A stretch of 64,000 bases of DNA from Gordonia westfalica (GCF_900105725.1 NZ_FNLM01000036.1:806001-870000); one strand, 5' to 3'; positions 1 through 11,597 are shown, counted from the first letter of the stretch. The notes: a model not told the origin generated them from the letters alone. A program made the numbers and translations.

Positions 1-462
1 CAGCCGGGACGTGTCGCGGTGATCCGCGGCAAGGCCCCGACCTTCCCCGACACCCGCGCCGGGCAGTCGCCCGCCACCCCCGGCGAACAACTCCGGTACT
101 GGTCGATGTGCCAGAACGACAAGGTGACGCCGTACCCGGTCGTCGCGTGCGCGGCCGATCACACGACCCGGGTCGACGCCGACGGCTATTACACCTACGT
201 GGTCGCCGCGCCGTCGGATCTGACGCCGTCGCAGGTGGCCGGCTCCGACCTGACCGTCATCCCCTGGGGCAGCACGTCGGTACAGAAGGTGGTGTTCCTC
301 CGCAACATGCTGCCGTCGGAGCAGTTCTACCCGGACAGCGTGCAGGCGTCGCAGGCGAACAAGAGCGATCCCGCGTCGAGCATGGGGCCCTACTACCCGC
401 GCGCCACCTACTGCGCGGCGGAAACGCTGCGCGCATCCGGTTGGCAGGCCTGCTACCGGTAG
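1..462 (+). CDS. hypothetical protein, 3' end only (5' cut by window edge)
   Basis: The reading frame is open from base 1, so the gene begins upstream; the GTG at 19 is only the first start-like codon inside the window. The visible ~153 residues are polar. They contain two Cys residues in the middle (in WSMCQN and VACAAD) and two near the end (TYCAAE and the final QACYR), plus a DADGYYTYVV segment and a YYPRATYC motif near the C-terminus. Paired cysteines and few charged runs suggest an exported or cell-envelope protein; no signal peptide can be seen because the N-terminus is missing. It resembles uncharacterised secreted proteins of Mycobacteriales by general look only, and I do not assign a function. 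The stop codon (460-462) abuts the stop of the convergent DUF4442 gene with no spacer. Confidence 0.7.
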   Translation, partial: QPGRVAVIRGKAPTFPDTRAGQSPATPGEQLRYWSMCQNDKVTPYPVVACAADHTTRVDADGYYTYVVAAPSDLTPSQVAGSDLTVIPWGSTSVQKVVFLRNMLPSEQFYPDSVQASQANKSDPASSMGPYYPRATYCAAETLRASGWQACYR

Positions 463-939
463 CTACTTGGGCGTCACCCAGGTGGTGATGTCGCAGTGGA
501 CGACCTCGACACCCTTGGTGTCGACGATGCTCACCGACACCGTGACGTCGGTCCCGGTCGTGATGGCGTCGAAGTCGACGTCGTCGGCGAGGCGCGCCTC
601 GGCGGTGAGCCGAGTGGTCGCCTTGGTCAGGTAGGCGGTCTGCATCGCCTTGGGAATCCAGCGGTGCGAGGTCGGGGTGGTCGCCTCCATCAGCACGCCC
701 ATCGCGGCTTCGGCCAGGTTGCACGCGGCGATCGCGTGGAACGTGCCGATGTGGTTGTGGACGCCGAACCAGTTGGGTGCGGTGACCCTGGCGTAGCCCG
801 GCTCCATCTCCTGGACGAGAGGCAGGACGGTCCCGAAGTACGGGGCCTTCGCGACCAGGCCGAGTGAGAACAGCACGTTCCCGAGAGCATTGTCGGGAAG
901 CTTCTTGCGCAGGGCGTAGGTGGAGCTGATGGAGGACAT
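463..939 (-). CDS. DUF4442 hotdog-fold protein (thioesterase-like)
   Basis: A 158-residue protein, the usual length for single-domain DUF4442 proteins of the hotdog thioesterase superfamily. Family-like segments are VTAPNWFGVHNHIGTFHA (around residues 50-70, in the place where hotdog enzymes carry the substrate-facing N/H..G..H motif), then NLAEAAMGVLM on the central helix, and beta-strand-rich repeats at the C-terminus (TVSVSIVDTKGVEVVHCDI). Members of this fold usually hydrolyse or bind acyl-CoA or acyl-carrier thioesters, but the substrate here is unknown. The ATG at 937-939 is the only good start. There is no Shine-Dalgarno site in front of it, and a TAATAT hexamer lies just 6 nt upstream, so the mRNA may be leaderless. 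The gene is convergent with the preceding fragment and divergent from the S10 operon. Confidence 0.8.
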   Translation of the reverse strand: MSSISSTYALRKKLPDNALGNVLFSLGLVAKAPYFGTVLPLVQEMEPGYARVTAPNWFGVHNHIGTFHAIAACNLAEAAMGVLMEATTPTSHRWIPKAMQTAYLTKATTRLTAEARLADDVDFDAITTGTDVTVSVSIVDTKGVEVVHCDITTWVTPK

Positions 940-951
940 GCGCGAATATTA
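940..951 (-). promoter_or_regulatory. candidate -10 element for a leaderless DUF4442 transcript
   Basis: On the minus strand, TAATAT occupies 951-946 and is followed by six bases and then the ATG. That is the normal -10 to +1 distance, so transcription could begin on the start codon itself. A 10-bp palindrome ACTCATGAGT (951-960) overlaps the upstream edge. No convincing -35 is visible. Leaderless mRNAs are common in actinobacteria; the assignment here is inference. Confidence 0.35.
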
Positions 952-1006
952 CTCATGAGTCAGTTCGTGCGTGGACCCGCGTCCGCAGGGTGTGACGAGG
1001 TCGGAT

Positions 1007-1036
1007 TTGAATCGGGACCCGCCTCTGTTGCATACT
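1007..1036 (+). promoter_or_regulatory. candidate promoter of the S10 operon
   Basis: TTGAAT at 1007-1012 and CATACT at 1031-1036 are separated by 18 bases, a sigma-70/SigA-like arrangement in an otherwise GC-rich gap of about 415 bp. Transcription from here would leave a leader of more than 300 nt before rpsJ. The gap 940-1355 otherwise contains no credible gene. Leader-mediated control of S10 operons is known in other bacteria, but I see no L4-binding hairpin that I could name. Confidence 0.35.
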
Positions 1037-1355
1037 TGTCGGGTTGCCTTGACCGGCGGACGCACGTTGCACTGTGTGCCGACACCGCGGAAGCCGTCAG
1101 GTGAATGACTCCCAGGCCCGGTTTACGGGGACTGGGCGTGTAACGCGTGCTCCGAATCAGGTTCACGGACTCGACACGCCCGACCGCGGGTGCCGGAGCA
1201 AACCGGCTCGTACCAGCGACGAGCCAACGTACAACGACAGATGAACAGCGTCGATTGCCGAATCTCACACGGTGGTCATGTGCTCAGCCGGCGAGAGCCT
1301 GCCCTGGTCACGCGGTGTTTGTCTGTCGAGAACAACTGACGGAAGAGGACACAGC

Positions 1356-1661
1356 GTGGCGGGACAGAAGATCCGCATCAGGCTCAAGGCCTACGACCAC
1401 GAGGCGATCGACGCTTCGGCGCGCAAGATCGTGGAAACCGTGACCCGTACGGGTGCACGTGTCGTTGGCCCGGTGCCGTTGCCCACCGAGAAGAACGTGT
1501 ACTGCGTCATCCGTTCGCCGCACAAGTACAAGGACAGCCGCGAACATTTCGAGATGCGTACACACAAGCGACTCATCGACATCCTCGACCCGACCCCGAA
1601 GACGGTCGACGCGCTCATGCGCATCGACCTGCCGGCCAGTGTCGACGTCAACATCCAGTAG
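1356..1661 (+). CDS. rpsJ: 30S ribosomal protein S10
   Basis: A 101-residue small-subunit protein that is also the NusE antitermination factor. It begins with the canonical [18 protein letters not shown] and ends ASVDVNIQ, the exact family length in Mycobacteriales. The GTG at 1356 is chosen because the homologous N-terminus starts there and GGAAGAGG (1341-1348) is a good ribosome-binding site 7 nt upstream; the frame is open further upstream but that part is not S10-like. First gene of the eleven-gene S10 operon. Confidence 0.97.
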   Translation: MAGQKIRIRLKAYDHEAIDASARKIVETVTRTGARVVGPVPLPTEKNVYCVIRSPHKYKDSREHFEMRTHKRLIDILDPTPKTVDALMRIDLPASVDVNIQ

Positions 1662-1680
1662 GACGGGGACGAGATAAATC

Positions 1681-2337
1681 ATGAGTAATCAGAGTTCATC
1701 CAAGGGCATCCTGGGTACCAAGCTCGGTATGACCCAGGTATTCGACGAGAACAACCGGGTCGTCCCGGTCACGGTCATCCAGGCCGGACCGAACGTGATC
1801 ACCCAGCTCCGTACGCAGGATCGTGACGGCTACACCGCCGTCCAGATCGCCTACGGCGCCATCGATCCCCGCAAGGTGACCAAGCCGGTCGCCGGTCAGT
1901 TCGAGAAGGCCGGGGTCACCCCGCGCCGCCACCTGGCCGAGATCCGCGTCAACGACGTCAGCGAGTTCGAGATCGGTCAGGAACTGACCGCCGAGATCTT
2001 CGCCGACGGCGCGCTGGTCGACGTCACCGGCACCTCGAAGGGCAAGGGTTTCGCCGGCGTCATGAAGCGCCACGGCTTCGCCGGTCTGGGCGCCAGCCAC
2101 GGCGCTCACCGCGTGCACCGCGCACCGGGCTCGATCGGTGGCTGCGCCACCCCGGGTCGCGTGTTCAAGGGCATGCGGATGGCCGGTCGAATGGGTAACG
2201 ACAAGGTGACCACGCAGAACCTCACCGTCCACAAGGTGGACGCCGAGGCCGGCCTGCTGCTGATCAAGGGAGCGATCCCGGGTCGCAAGGGCGGCATCGT
2301 GGTGGTCCGCGACGCAGTGAAGGGTGGTGCGAAGTAA
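1681..2337 (+). CDS. rplC: 50S ribosomal protein L3
   Basis: A 218-residue L3, one of the early assembly proteins of the large subunit. The N-terminus [15 protein letters not shown] and the glycine/histidine-rich loop around residues 118-165 ([42 protein letters not shown]), which reaches toward the peptidyl-transferase centre, are intact. The stop overlaps the rplD start by one base (TAATG), implying translational coupling. Second gene of the operon. Confidence 0.97.
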   Translation: MSNQSSSKGILGTKLGMTQVFDENNRVVPVTVIQAGPNVITQLRTQDRDGYTAVQIAYGAIDPRKVTKPVAGQFEKAGVTPRRHLAEIRVNDVSEFEIGQELTAEIFADGALVDVTGTSKGKGFAGVMKRHGFAGLGASHGAHRVHRAPGSIGGCATPGRVFKGMRMAGRMGNDKVTTQNLTVHKVDAEAGLLLIKGAIPGRKGGIVVVRDAVKGGAK

Positions 2338-3026
2338 TGAGCACCGAGACCACGACCAAATTGACGCTGGACGTCAAGACCGCCGACGGCAAGACCAACG
2401 GAACCGTTGATCTGCCCGCCGCGCTGTTCGACGCCCCCGCCAACATCGCGCTGATGCACCAGGTCGTCGTGGCCCAGCAGGCCGCGGCTCGCCAGGGCAC
2501 GCACTCCACCAAGACCCGCGGCGAGGTTCGCGGCGGTGGCGCCAAGCCGTACCGCCAGAAGGGCACCGGCCGTGCACGCCAGGGCTCGACCCGCGCACCG
2601 CAGTTCGCCGGTGGTGGCACCGTCCACGGCCCGCAGCCGCGCGACTACAGCCAGCGCACCCCCAAGAAGATGAAGGCCGCCGCCCTCCGCGGTGCGCTGA
2701 GCGATCGCGCTCGCAACGAGCGCATCCACGTGATCACCGAACTGGTTGCGGGACAGGCTCCCTCGACCAAGTCGGCTCGCGAGTTCCTGGAGAGCCTCTC
2801 GGATCGTCGCAAGTTCCTGGTCGTTCTCGGCCGTGAGGACCTGACGGCGTGGAAGAGCGTGGCGAACCTGCAGAACGTGCTGCCGATCGCGCCGGATCAG
2901 CTCAACACCTACGACGTCCTGGATTCGGACGAGGTGGTGTTCAGCGTCGAGACGCTCAATGCCTTCATCGAGCAGAACACGGCGGATGCCAAGGCTGCCG
3001 TCGAGAAGACAGCAGAGGAGGCCTGA
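2337..3026 (+). CDS. rplD: 50S ribosomal protein L4
   Basis: A 229-residue L4, which binds 23S rRNA and lines the exit tunnel; in some bacteria it also represses its own operon. The tunnel loop with [27 protein letters not shown] (about residues 58-85) is intact, as are the C-terminal [15 protein letters not shown] and [12 protein letters not shown] strands. There is a short Corynebacteriales-style N-terminal extension (MSTETTTKL). The start overlaps the rplC stop by one base. Confidence 0.97.
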   Translation: MSTETTTKLTLDVKTADGKTNGTVDLPAALFDAPANIALMHQVVVAQQAAARQGTHSTKTRGEVRGGGAKPYRQKGTGRARQGSTRAPQFAGGGTVHGPQPRDYSQRTPKKMKAAALRGALSDRARNERIHVITELVAGQAPSTKSAREFLESLSDRRKFLVVLGREDLTAWKSVANLQNVLPIAPDQLNTYDVLDSDEVVFSVETLNAFIEQNTADAKAAVEKTAEEA

Positions 3027-3027
3027 C

Positions 3028-3333
3028 ATGACGACCGTTGCCGATCCGCGCGACATCATCCTGGCGCCCGTGATCTCCGAGAAGTCCTACGGACTCATGG
3101 AGGACAACGTGTACACCTTCCTGGTGCACCCGGAGTCCAACAAGACCGAGATCAAGATCGCGATCGAGAAGATCTTCGATGTGAAGGTTGCCAGCGTCAA
3201 CACGGCGAACCGACAGGGTAAGCGCAAGCGCACCCGCTCTGGCTACGGCCAGCGCAAGTCGACCAAGCGCGCCATCGTGTCGCTGACCGCAGACAGCAAG
3301 CCCATCGAGATCTTCGGAGGCTCGGTCAGCTGA
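3028..3333 (+). CDS. rplW: 50S ribosomal protein L23
   Basis: A 101-residue L23 at the mouth of the exit tunnel, docking site for trigger factor and SRP. The core [27 protein letters not shown] and [14 protein letters not shown] is present. The frame is open upstream into the rplD tail, but the ATG at 3028 (MTTVADPRD) is the homologous start and has AGAGGAGG (3014-3021) in front. It starts just past the rplD stop. Confidence 0.97.
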   Translation: MTTVADPRDIILAPVISEKSYGLMEDNVYTFLVHPESNKTEIKIAIEKIFDVKVASVNTANRQGKRKRTRSGYGQRKSTKRAIVSLTADSKPIEIFGGSVS

Positions 3334-3364
3334 CCGGGGCTTCGGCGAGAAGGACTAGATACTC

Positions 3365-4201
<837 letters not shown>

Positions 4202-4218
4202 CAGGAGGAGGTAAGAGA

Positions 4219-4499
4219 ATGCCACGCAGCCTCAAGAAGGGCCCGTTCGTCGACGACCACCTCCTGAAGAAGGTGGACGTCCAGAACGAAAAGGGAACCA
4301 AGCAGGTCATCAAGACCTGGTCCCGTCGTTCGACCATCATTCCCGACTTCATCGGTCACACCTTTGCCGTCCACGACGGACGCAAGCATGTGCCGGTGTT
4401 CATCTCGGACTCGATGGTCGGTCACAAGCTGGGCGAGTTCGCCCCCACCCGCACCTTCAAGGGTCACATCAAGGATGACCGGAAAGCGAAGCGCCGCTA

Positions 4500-4500
<1 letters not shown>
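4219..4500 (+). CDS. rpsS: 30S ribosomal protein S19
   Basis: A 93-residue S19, in the 30S head with S13. Typical start [18 protein letters not shown] and the conserved core [29 protein letters not shown] (around residues 33-62). It is preceded by a strong AGGAGG (4203-4208). Its TAA overlaps the rplV ATG by one base. Confidence 0.97.
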
Positions 4501-5719
<1,219 letters not shown>

Positions 5720-5722
5720 GCC

Positions 5723-6138
<416 letters not shown>

Positions 6139-6139
<1 letters not shown>

Positions 6140-6372
6140 TGTCTCTCGGAGTTGCTGCGAACGAGCTGCGCGAGCTCAACGACGCCGATCTGGTCGACCG
6201 CCTCAAGGAGTCGAAGGAAGAGCTGTTCAACCTTCGCTTCCAGATGGCCACCGGCCAGCTCGACAACAACCGCCGTCTGCGCACCGTGCGTCGTGAGATC
6301 GCACGTATCTACACCGTCATGCGCGAGCGTGAGCTGGGCCTGGCGTCGGGACCGGAAGGTGAAGACGCATGA
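6139..6372 (+). CDS. rpmC: 50S ribosomal protein L29
   Basis: A 77-residue L29, a two-helix protein beside L23 at the tunnel exit. The family pattern [52 protein letters not shown] is clear. It overlaps rplP by one base and rpsQ by four (ATGA), so translation is coupled on both sides. Confidence 0.97.
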
Positions 6373-6659
6373 GTGAGGACCAGAAAGTGACCGAAACCCA
6401 GACCGCTGAGCGTAACCGCCGCAAGGAGCGGATCGGCTACGTGGTCAGCGACAAGATGCAGAAGACCATCGTGGTCGAGCTGGAAGATCGTAAGAGCCAC
6501 CCGCTCTACAAGAAGATCATCCGGACCACGAGCAAGGTCAAGGCACACGACGAGAACGGCGATGCCGGCGTCGGTGACCGCGTGCGGATCATGGAGACCC
6601 GCCCGCTGTCCGCGACCAAGCACTGGCGTCTGGTCGAGGTGCTGGAGAAGGCCAAGTAA
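6369..6659 (+). CDS. rpsQ: 30S ribosomal protein S17
   Basis: A 96-residue S17, an early-binding 30S protein. The OB-fold core [43 protein letters not shown], the [24 protein letters not shown] motif and a polar N-terminal extension common in actinobacteria are present. It is the last gene of the operon here: a terminator hairpin follows after 25 bases, and the genes downstream are not ribosomal. Confidence 0.97.
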   Translation: MSEDQKVTETQTAERNRRKERIGYVVSDKMQKTIVVELEDRKSHPLYKKIIRTTSKVKAHDENGDAGVGDRVRIMETRPLSATKHWRLVEVLEKAK

Positions 6660-6684
6660 GCCCTCTCCTCGCGAGATCTACACA

Positions 6685-6722
6685 CGAACGGCCCGTTCCC
6701 TTTCGAGGGAGCGGGCCGTTCG
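6685..6722 (+). terminator. terminator hairpin closing the S10 operon
   Basis: A 17-bp stem (6685-6701 with 6706-6722) around a TTCG tetraloop, with one G-T wobble. It is GC-rich and very stable. The following bases, TCGTTTCGGG, give only a weak U-tract, which is usual for high-GC actinobacteria. It separates the ribosomal operon from the sensor genes. Confidence 0.85.
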
Positions 6723-6806
6723 TCGTTTCGGGTATCTCCCGGAGACGGTCGTGTTGGTCTCACCGACGGATTGACCGCGTCTCCGGCGAATGTGAGGGTG
6801 AACCTG

Positions 6807-8078
6807 ATGGCCGCGACCGATGCATCTCCGACCGACATACCGATCGAACATCCGGCTTGGGCGCGTCGGGTCTTCGAATCCGAGTCGGCCGAGCCGGATC
6901 TCGATCATGTCCAGCGAATCGGTGCCCGTTTCCTGGGTCTGGGCTTCATCGGTTATCCGATCGTCCTGCCCGCGGCGATCGCGTCGTCCGGATCGGTGAC
7001 CGCTTCGTGGTGGGTGCCGCTGAGCATCGTGTTGTCGGTGGGCCCGGGAATCCTGCTGATCATCTTCAGTTTCCGTCCGGGCACGTCCTGGTTGGGTCCG
7101 TTGGCGCTCGTCACCTGGTCTGGGTTCCTGCTGTCGATCCTCTTGTGGTTCTGGGCGTGGACGGGCGCGACCCTGACCGATCCGGGGGACGTGGCGCAGT
7201 GGATGGTGGCGTTCTGCGGCATGCCCAGCATGGTGTTGATGCTGGTCCACGCCCGGCTCGGCGTGATCAGTCTGATCGTCTCCTCGGTGGCCTCGCATCT
7301 CTCGCAGCAACTCGGGCGGTTCGGCGAGCTGACCTCGGACCTCGCGTTCGAGATCATGTGGTCGGTCGTTTTCACCTCGGTCTTCCTCGCGGTCGTCCTG
7401 GTCGCCACCCGCACGGGGCGCCACCTCGACGAGACCCGGGAGGACACCTATCGGACCGCGGCGAACGTGGCCGCCTCGTCGGCCCGTGAGGTCGAGAAGG
7501 CGCGTTTCGACGCCATCGTCCACGACCGGGTGATCGCCTCACTGCTCGCGGTTGAACCGGGCAGACCCGACGAGCGGCTCGCCGCCCAGGCCCGTTCCGC
7601 ACTCGAAGAACTCGCGCGGGTCCCCGGCCCCGGCGGCGCCGAAGCGCTGTCGCGGGGGGAGACGCTGGGTCGGATCAGGTCGGCGGCCGCGGATCTGGCC
7701 GAACGATTCGAGGTCCAGGTCCTGGGAGCGGAGGCCGGCGCCGACAGCCTCCGGGATGCCGGGCGGGATCGGGTCGACTATCCGGTGGAAGTCGTCGAGG
7801 CGGTGATCGAGGCGATGTCCGAGGCCCTGCGGAACGTGGTCCGACACGCCGGGCCGGACGCCGAGTGCGCGGTGATCGTGCAGCTGGCCGCCGACGCGTT
7901 GAGCATGGCGGTCGTCGACAACGGCAATGGCTTCGACCCGGACTCGGTGGGGCCGGGCCGGGTCGGGATCGCGGTCAGCATCCGCGGCCGGATGGCGCGC
8001 CTGCTCGGCGGCCGGGCCCAGGTGAGCAGTCGCGAGGGGCGCGGAACCACCGTCCAGATCGGGTGGGAGCGTCCATGA
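6807..8078 (+). CDS. membrane sensor histidine kinase (copy 1)
   Basis: About 423 residues. The N-terminal half carries roughly five or six hydrophobic membrane segments (about residues 30-200). A short signalling helix follows with RFDAIVHDRVIASLL, where His239 is the likely phospho-acceptor. The ATP-binding domain shows an N-box (EAMSEALRNVVRHAG, Asn about 343) and G-boxes (VVDNGNGFD, then GRVGIAVSIRGRM), the layout of small NarL-partner or HPK7-type kinases. The ATG at 6807 is preferred over the upstream TTG (6771) and GTG (6792) because GAGGGTG (6794-6800) precedes it. Its stop overlaps the next gene by 4 nt. No response regulator is adjacent, so its partner is unknown. It is paralogous to the kinase at 9187. 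Confidence 0.85.
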   Translation: MAATDASPTDIPIEHPAWARRVFESESAEPDLDHVQRIGARFLGLGFIGYPIVLPAAIASSGSVTASWWVPLSIVLSVGPGILLIIFSFRPGTSWLGPLALVTWSGFLLSILLWFWAWTGATLTDPGDVAQWMVAFCGMPSMVLMLVHARLGVISLIVSSVASHLSQQLGRFGELTSDLAFEIMWSVVFTSVFLAVVLVATRTGRHLDETREDTYRTAANVAASSAREVEKARFDAIVHDRVIASLLAVEPGRPDERLAAQARSALEELARVPGPGGAEALSRGETLGRIRSAAADLAERFEVQVLGAEAGADSLRDAGRDRVDYPVEVVEAVIEAMSEALRNVVRHAGPDAECAVIVQLAADALSMAVVDNGNGFDPDSVGPGRVGIAVSIRGRMARLLGGRAQVSSREGRGTTVQIGWERP

Positions 8079-9190
8079 TCGGGAACTGCGAGCGCGGTCG
8101 CGACGTCGAGCGGGGCGCGGTCGACAACGCCTTCGGGATCGGCTCCTTCCCGCTGTGGCTGGCAATGGGGATCTTCGGCTGCGGATATCTCGTCGTCACG
8201 GTGTATGCGAACAACGACGTCACCGGGGTGTGGCAGTGGATCGGCATCATCGCCGGTTTGGTCTTCTTCGCCGCCGGCGGGTTCCTGATCCTCGACGTAC
8301 CGGGGGACCCGCTGCCGGTCCCGCCCACGGTGGTGATCTCCGTGCTCGCCGTCGCCGGCGTGACGGCCTCCCTGTTCTCGTTGCCGTTCCCGCTGACGCA
8401 TGTCATGCAGACCGGACCGCCCATCGGGGCGTCGGTGATCGTCCTCGCGTTCGTCGCGGTACGCGGCCGTCCGTCGGCGGCCTGGACCGCGAGCATCGTC
8501 ATCTCGGTGATCGCGACGGTGTGGGGCCATGTCGCGACCCAGGGCGCGATGTGGGGTCTGGCGGTGACGCTGCCCGGCTACGCGATCATGATCATGGGCT
8601 CGTTGTTCTCGCTCATGCTGCGGCCCATGGCCAGGCAGTTGTATGCACTGCGTGAGGCGAACGAACGGCAGGCGGCGCGCGACGCGGCCGCGGCCGCGGC
8701 CGCCGAGGTCCGGCATCGGCGACTGGCTGCTGTCGACGAACGGGCTCGGCCGATCCTCACGCGGATCGTCGAGCGCCGGGAGTTCAGTGCCGACGAGGTG
8801 GCTGTCGCACGCCTCATCGAGGCTCAGTTGCGCGACGGTATCCGGGCGTCCGATCTCGACCTTCCCCAGGTGCGGGATGCTGCGTGGCGTGCCCGGCTGC
8901 GTGGCGTCAAGGTGGTGCTGCTCGACGACGGCGGCCTGTCCGTCCTCGCCGACGACGAGGCCGCGCGGGCGCGAGACCGTCTCGCTGCGGCGGTCGCCGA
9001 ACTGCTCGCCGACGCCGAGAGCGGACGCGTGACGGTCCGTATCCACCCACCGGGGCGGAACACGCTGGCGTCGGTGGGTGTCGACACCGACGATCAGGTC
9101 GAACTGGTCGAGTTCACGGCCGCAGGGACGGCGCATTCTTCGTCTTCTGCGACGCCAGCGCCTTCTGCGGACCGGTGGCCGGCCAGATGA
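8075..9190 (+). CDS. membrane protein with conserved cytosolic tail, kinase partner (copy 1)
   Basis: A 371-residue protein. About six hydrophobic segments (roughly residues 20-190) are followed by an Ala-rich coiled-coil-like stretch (REANERQAARDAAAAAAAE) and a ~170-residue soluble tail. The tail contains ARPILTRI, LIEAQLRDGIRA, RGVKVVLLDDGG and a beta-rich VTVRIHPPGRN segment. This tail is also present in the paralogue at 10434. I recognise it only as an uncharacterised actinobacterial module; by position it stands where a kinase's catalytic part would be, so it could be a degenerate, non-catalytic kinase-like partner (inference). The ATG overlaps the kinase stop (ATGA), and its own stop overlaps the next kinase the same way. 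Confidence 0.75.
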   Translation: MIGNCERGRDVERGAVDNAFGIGSFPLWLAMGIFGCGYLVVTVYANNDVTGVWQWIGIIAGLVFFAAGGFLILDVPGDPLPVPPTVVISVLAVAGVTASLFSLPFPLTHVMQTGPPIGASVIVLAFVAVRGRPSAAWTASIVISVIATVWGHVATQGAMWGLAVTLPGYAIMIMGSLFSLMLRPMARQLYALREANERQAARDAAAAAAAEVRHRRLAAVDERARPILTRIVERREFSADEVAVARLIEAQLRDGIRASDLDLPQVRDAAWRARLRGVKVVLLDDGGLSVLADDEAARARDRLAAAVAELLADAESGRVTVRIHPPGRNTLASVGVDTDDQVELVEFTAAGTAHSSSSATPAPSADRWPAR

Positions 9191-10437
9191 ACACGGCGAC
9201 CGAGACCGGCGGCCCGGCAGGAGCGGTACGCGTGGCGCGTGTCGTCGAACGCGTTCGTCGGGGTCTCGGACGCGGTATCCGTGAGGATGCATCCGATCTC
9301 GACCGGCAGAAGCGAATCGGGTGCAGGTTCGTCGGATGTGGGCTGCTGGCGTTCTGCGCCGTGATGCTCCCGACTGCTCTCGCGCGGGCCGATCTCGCGG
9401 CCGGTTGGTGGACGCCGGTGAGTCTGGTCCTGGTGGTCGCGCCGGCGGTGTTGTTGGTGGCGTCGACTTTTCTGGCCGTCCCGCGGGCCCTGCTGGGACT
9501 CGTGTGCGCTTGCTCCCTGGGCTATCTGATCGCGACGCTCCTGTGGTTCCCGGCCTGGCTCGGCGTCCCCGACGAGTCGGCTCGGTGGGCGGTGTGGTTG
9601 CTGCAGTTCCCGTCGGTGCCGAGCTTCGGGTTGGTCGTCATGCTCCGCACCGGTCTGGCGCTGACCAATCTCGTGGTCGCCACCTTCGCCGTGCACGCGG
9701 CCAATCAGATCGCGCGCTACGGGGAGCTCCGTCCGGTCGAACTGCTGAGCGTGCCGCTGTCGGTGGCGTTGGCCGGGGTGTTCCTGGCGGTGGCCCTGGC
9801 CGCGGTGCGCAACGTGCGTGCGCTCGATGAGCGGCATCCCGCCGTGCTGGCGATGACCACCCGGGCCGCGGCCGATGCGGCGCAGGAAGCGGAACGCTCC
9901 CGATTCGACGCGCTGATCCACGATCACGTGATCGCCACCCTCCTCGCGGTACGCGCGGGTCCGCCCGATCCGCGGCTCGCGGCGCAGGCGGCGTCGGCGC
10001 TCGACGAACTGGACCGCAGCGCGGTGGCGACGTCGGAGTTCACGGCCAGGACATTCGCCGCCCGCGTGGAGGACGCCGTGTCCGCGGCGGGTGACCGGGT
10101 GTCGTGTACGAACGTGATCTCCGAGCCCGCGGCGAGCTATCCGGCCCAGGTGGTCGAGGACATCGTCGACTGCGTGGCCGAGGCAATCCGGAACTGTATG
10201 CGCCACGCGGGCACCGACTCGCGGTGCGACGTCGCCGCCGAGTTCGGGGACGGCTTCGTCCGGGTCACCGTCGCCGACGACGGTGTGGGCTTCGACCCGG
10301 ATCTCGTCGATCCGCGGCGATTCGGCATCGCGGTCGGGATCCGCGCGCGGATGGCCGGCCTCTCGGGCGGCAGTGCGGACATCGAGAGCGCGCCGGGGCA
10401 GGGCACGATCGTCGTCGTCGAGTGGAGACGGCCATGA
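9187..10437 (+). CDS. membrane sensor histidine kinase (copy 2)
   Basis: A 416-residue paralogue of the kinase at 6807 with the same plan: about six membrane segments (residues ~45-210), RFDALIHDHVIATLL with His245 as likely acceptor, an N-box EAIRNCMRHAG (Asn about 336) and G-boxes VADDGVGFD and RFGIAVGIRARMAG. The frame is open far upstream in the other gene, but the ATG at 9187 overlapping the preceding TGA (ATGA) matches the arrangement of the first pair. With the flanking membrane proteins it forms a tandemly duplicated two-gene unit. Confidence 0.85.
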   Translation: MNTATETGGPAGAVRVARVVERVRRGLGRGIREDASDLDRQKRIGCRFVGCGLLAFCAVMLPTALARADLAAGWWTPVSLVLVVAPAVLLVASTFLAVPRALLGLVCACSLGYLIATLLWFPAWLGVPDESARWAVWLLQFPSVPSFGLVVMLRTGLALTNLVVATFAVHAANQIARYGELRPVELLSVPLSVALAGVFLAVALAAVRNVRALDERHPAVLAMTTRAAADAAQEAERSRFDALIHDHVIATLLAVRAGPPDPRLAAQAASALDELDRSAVATSEFTARTFAARVEDAVSAAGDRVSCTNVISEPAASYPAQVVEDIVDCVAEAIRNCMRHAGTDSRCDVAAEFGDGFVRVTVADDGVGFDPDLVDPRRFGIAVGIRARMAGLSGGSADIESAPGQGTIVVVEWRRP

Positions 10438-11587
10438 CCCCGATCCGGCGAGGTGATCCGATCGACCTCGACGAGACGACGGGCAATCTGTTCGGACTGG
10501 GCTCACCGCTGCTCATCAGGGCCCTGGTCATCTTCGCGAGCGTCTACGTGGTGGTCACCGTCGGCGCGGGATGGGAGATCCGGTCGGTCGCGACCTGGAC
10601 GGCGCTGGCGGCGGGTTTCGTCATGTTCGTGGTGGCCGCGTCGACGCTCATGCGGTACGGCGGGTCGACGCTGCCTCGCGGCACCGCCGCGGCGGTGACG
10701 GTCCTGACCGTCGCCGGGCTCACGGTGTCGTTGTGGTTCTTGCCGCGTGAGACCTACCTGACCCTGCAGACCACACCGGGCACCTCGGCGATGACCATCA
10801 TCCTGGCGATGGTGGTCCTGTACCGGCGGCCGTTGTTCGCCTGGCTCGGGGCGCTCTGCGCCACCGGGCTGGCCGCGGTCGGCGGCGACCTGATCGGGAT
10901 CGGATACGCGGTCGGAGCCGGCAACACCTTGTTCTGCTACCCGGTGCTGGTGCTCGCCACACTGTTCGGGCTCATGGCGATACCGATGCCCGACCGTCTC
11001 CGCATGCTGCGCGAACAGGCGTTCGCGCAAGCCGCCGAGGAGGCCGCGACGGCGGCGTCGGCCACCGAACGGACCAAGCAGTTGAAACGACTCGATGCCG
11101 GTGCTCGTCCGATCCTGGAACAGATCGCCGACGGGCACGAGTTCCGCCCGAAGAGGCGCTCGACGTGCGTCTGACCGAAGCTCAGCTCCGCGACACCATT
11201 CGCGCACCCGGGTGGGACTCGCCGGAAGTGGGCAGATCGGTCTGGGCCGTCCGCCGACGAGGCGTCTCCGTCCGGTTGCTGGACGACGGTGCTCTCGACG
11301 CGTACGCGTCGGGTGACCTGGATGACACGCAGTCTCCGGGGAATCTGGCCCGTCGGATGCTCGTCGACGAGTTGACCGCCATCGATTCCGACGGCGGGGG
11401 GCAGGGCAGCGTGACCGCCCGGATTCTCCCGCCAGGACGCGAGGTGCTCGCGTCGATAGTCGTCGATGTCGGTACGCGCATGCGCCGGGTGGAAGTACAC
11501 CGAGACGGCAGTGTCTCCGCCGACGCCACCCCGATGGGCGGGGTCGACGCCGCGGGCACGCCGAAGGGGCCGGTCGCCCCGGCGTGA
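10434..11587 (+). pseudogene. frameshifted membrane protein, kinase partner (copy 2)
   Basis: Read through, this would be a ~384-residue paralogue of the protein at 8075. The first frame (10434-11174) encodes the membrane segments and runs to GARPILEQIADGHEF, then goes out of frame and stops. The rest of the conserved tail (VRLTEAQLRDTIRA, RGVSVRLLDDGA, VTARILPPGRE) continues in the +1 frame from about 11145 to 11587. Adding one base after 11144 restores HEF-S-PEEALDVRLTEAQLRD, which lines up with HEF-like EFSADEVAVARLIEAQLRD in copy 1. It is either a real one-base deletion or a sequencing error. A GTG at 11165 could start the tail alone. The ATG overlaps the kinase stop by 4 nt. Confidence 0.75.
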
Positions 11588-11597
11588 GGTGGCCTCG

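Noticed and set aside
1272..1355. In-frame upstream extension of S10
   Set aside because: The extra residues are not S10-like, and the GTG at 1356 has the proper ribosome-binding site and family N-terminus.
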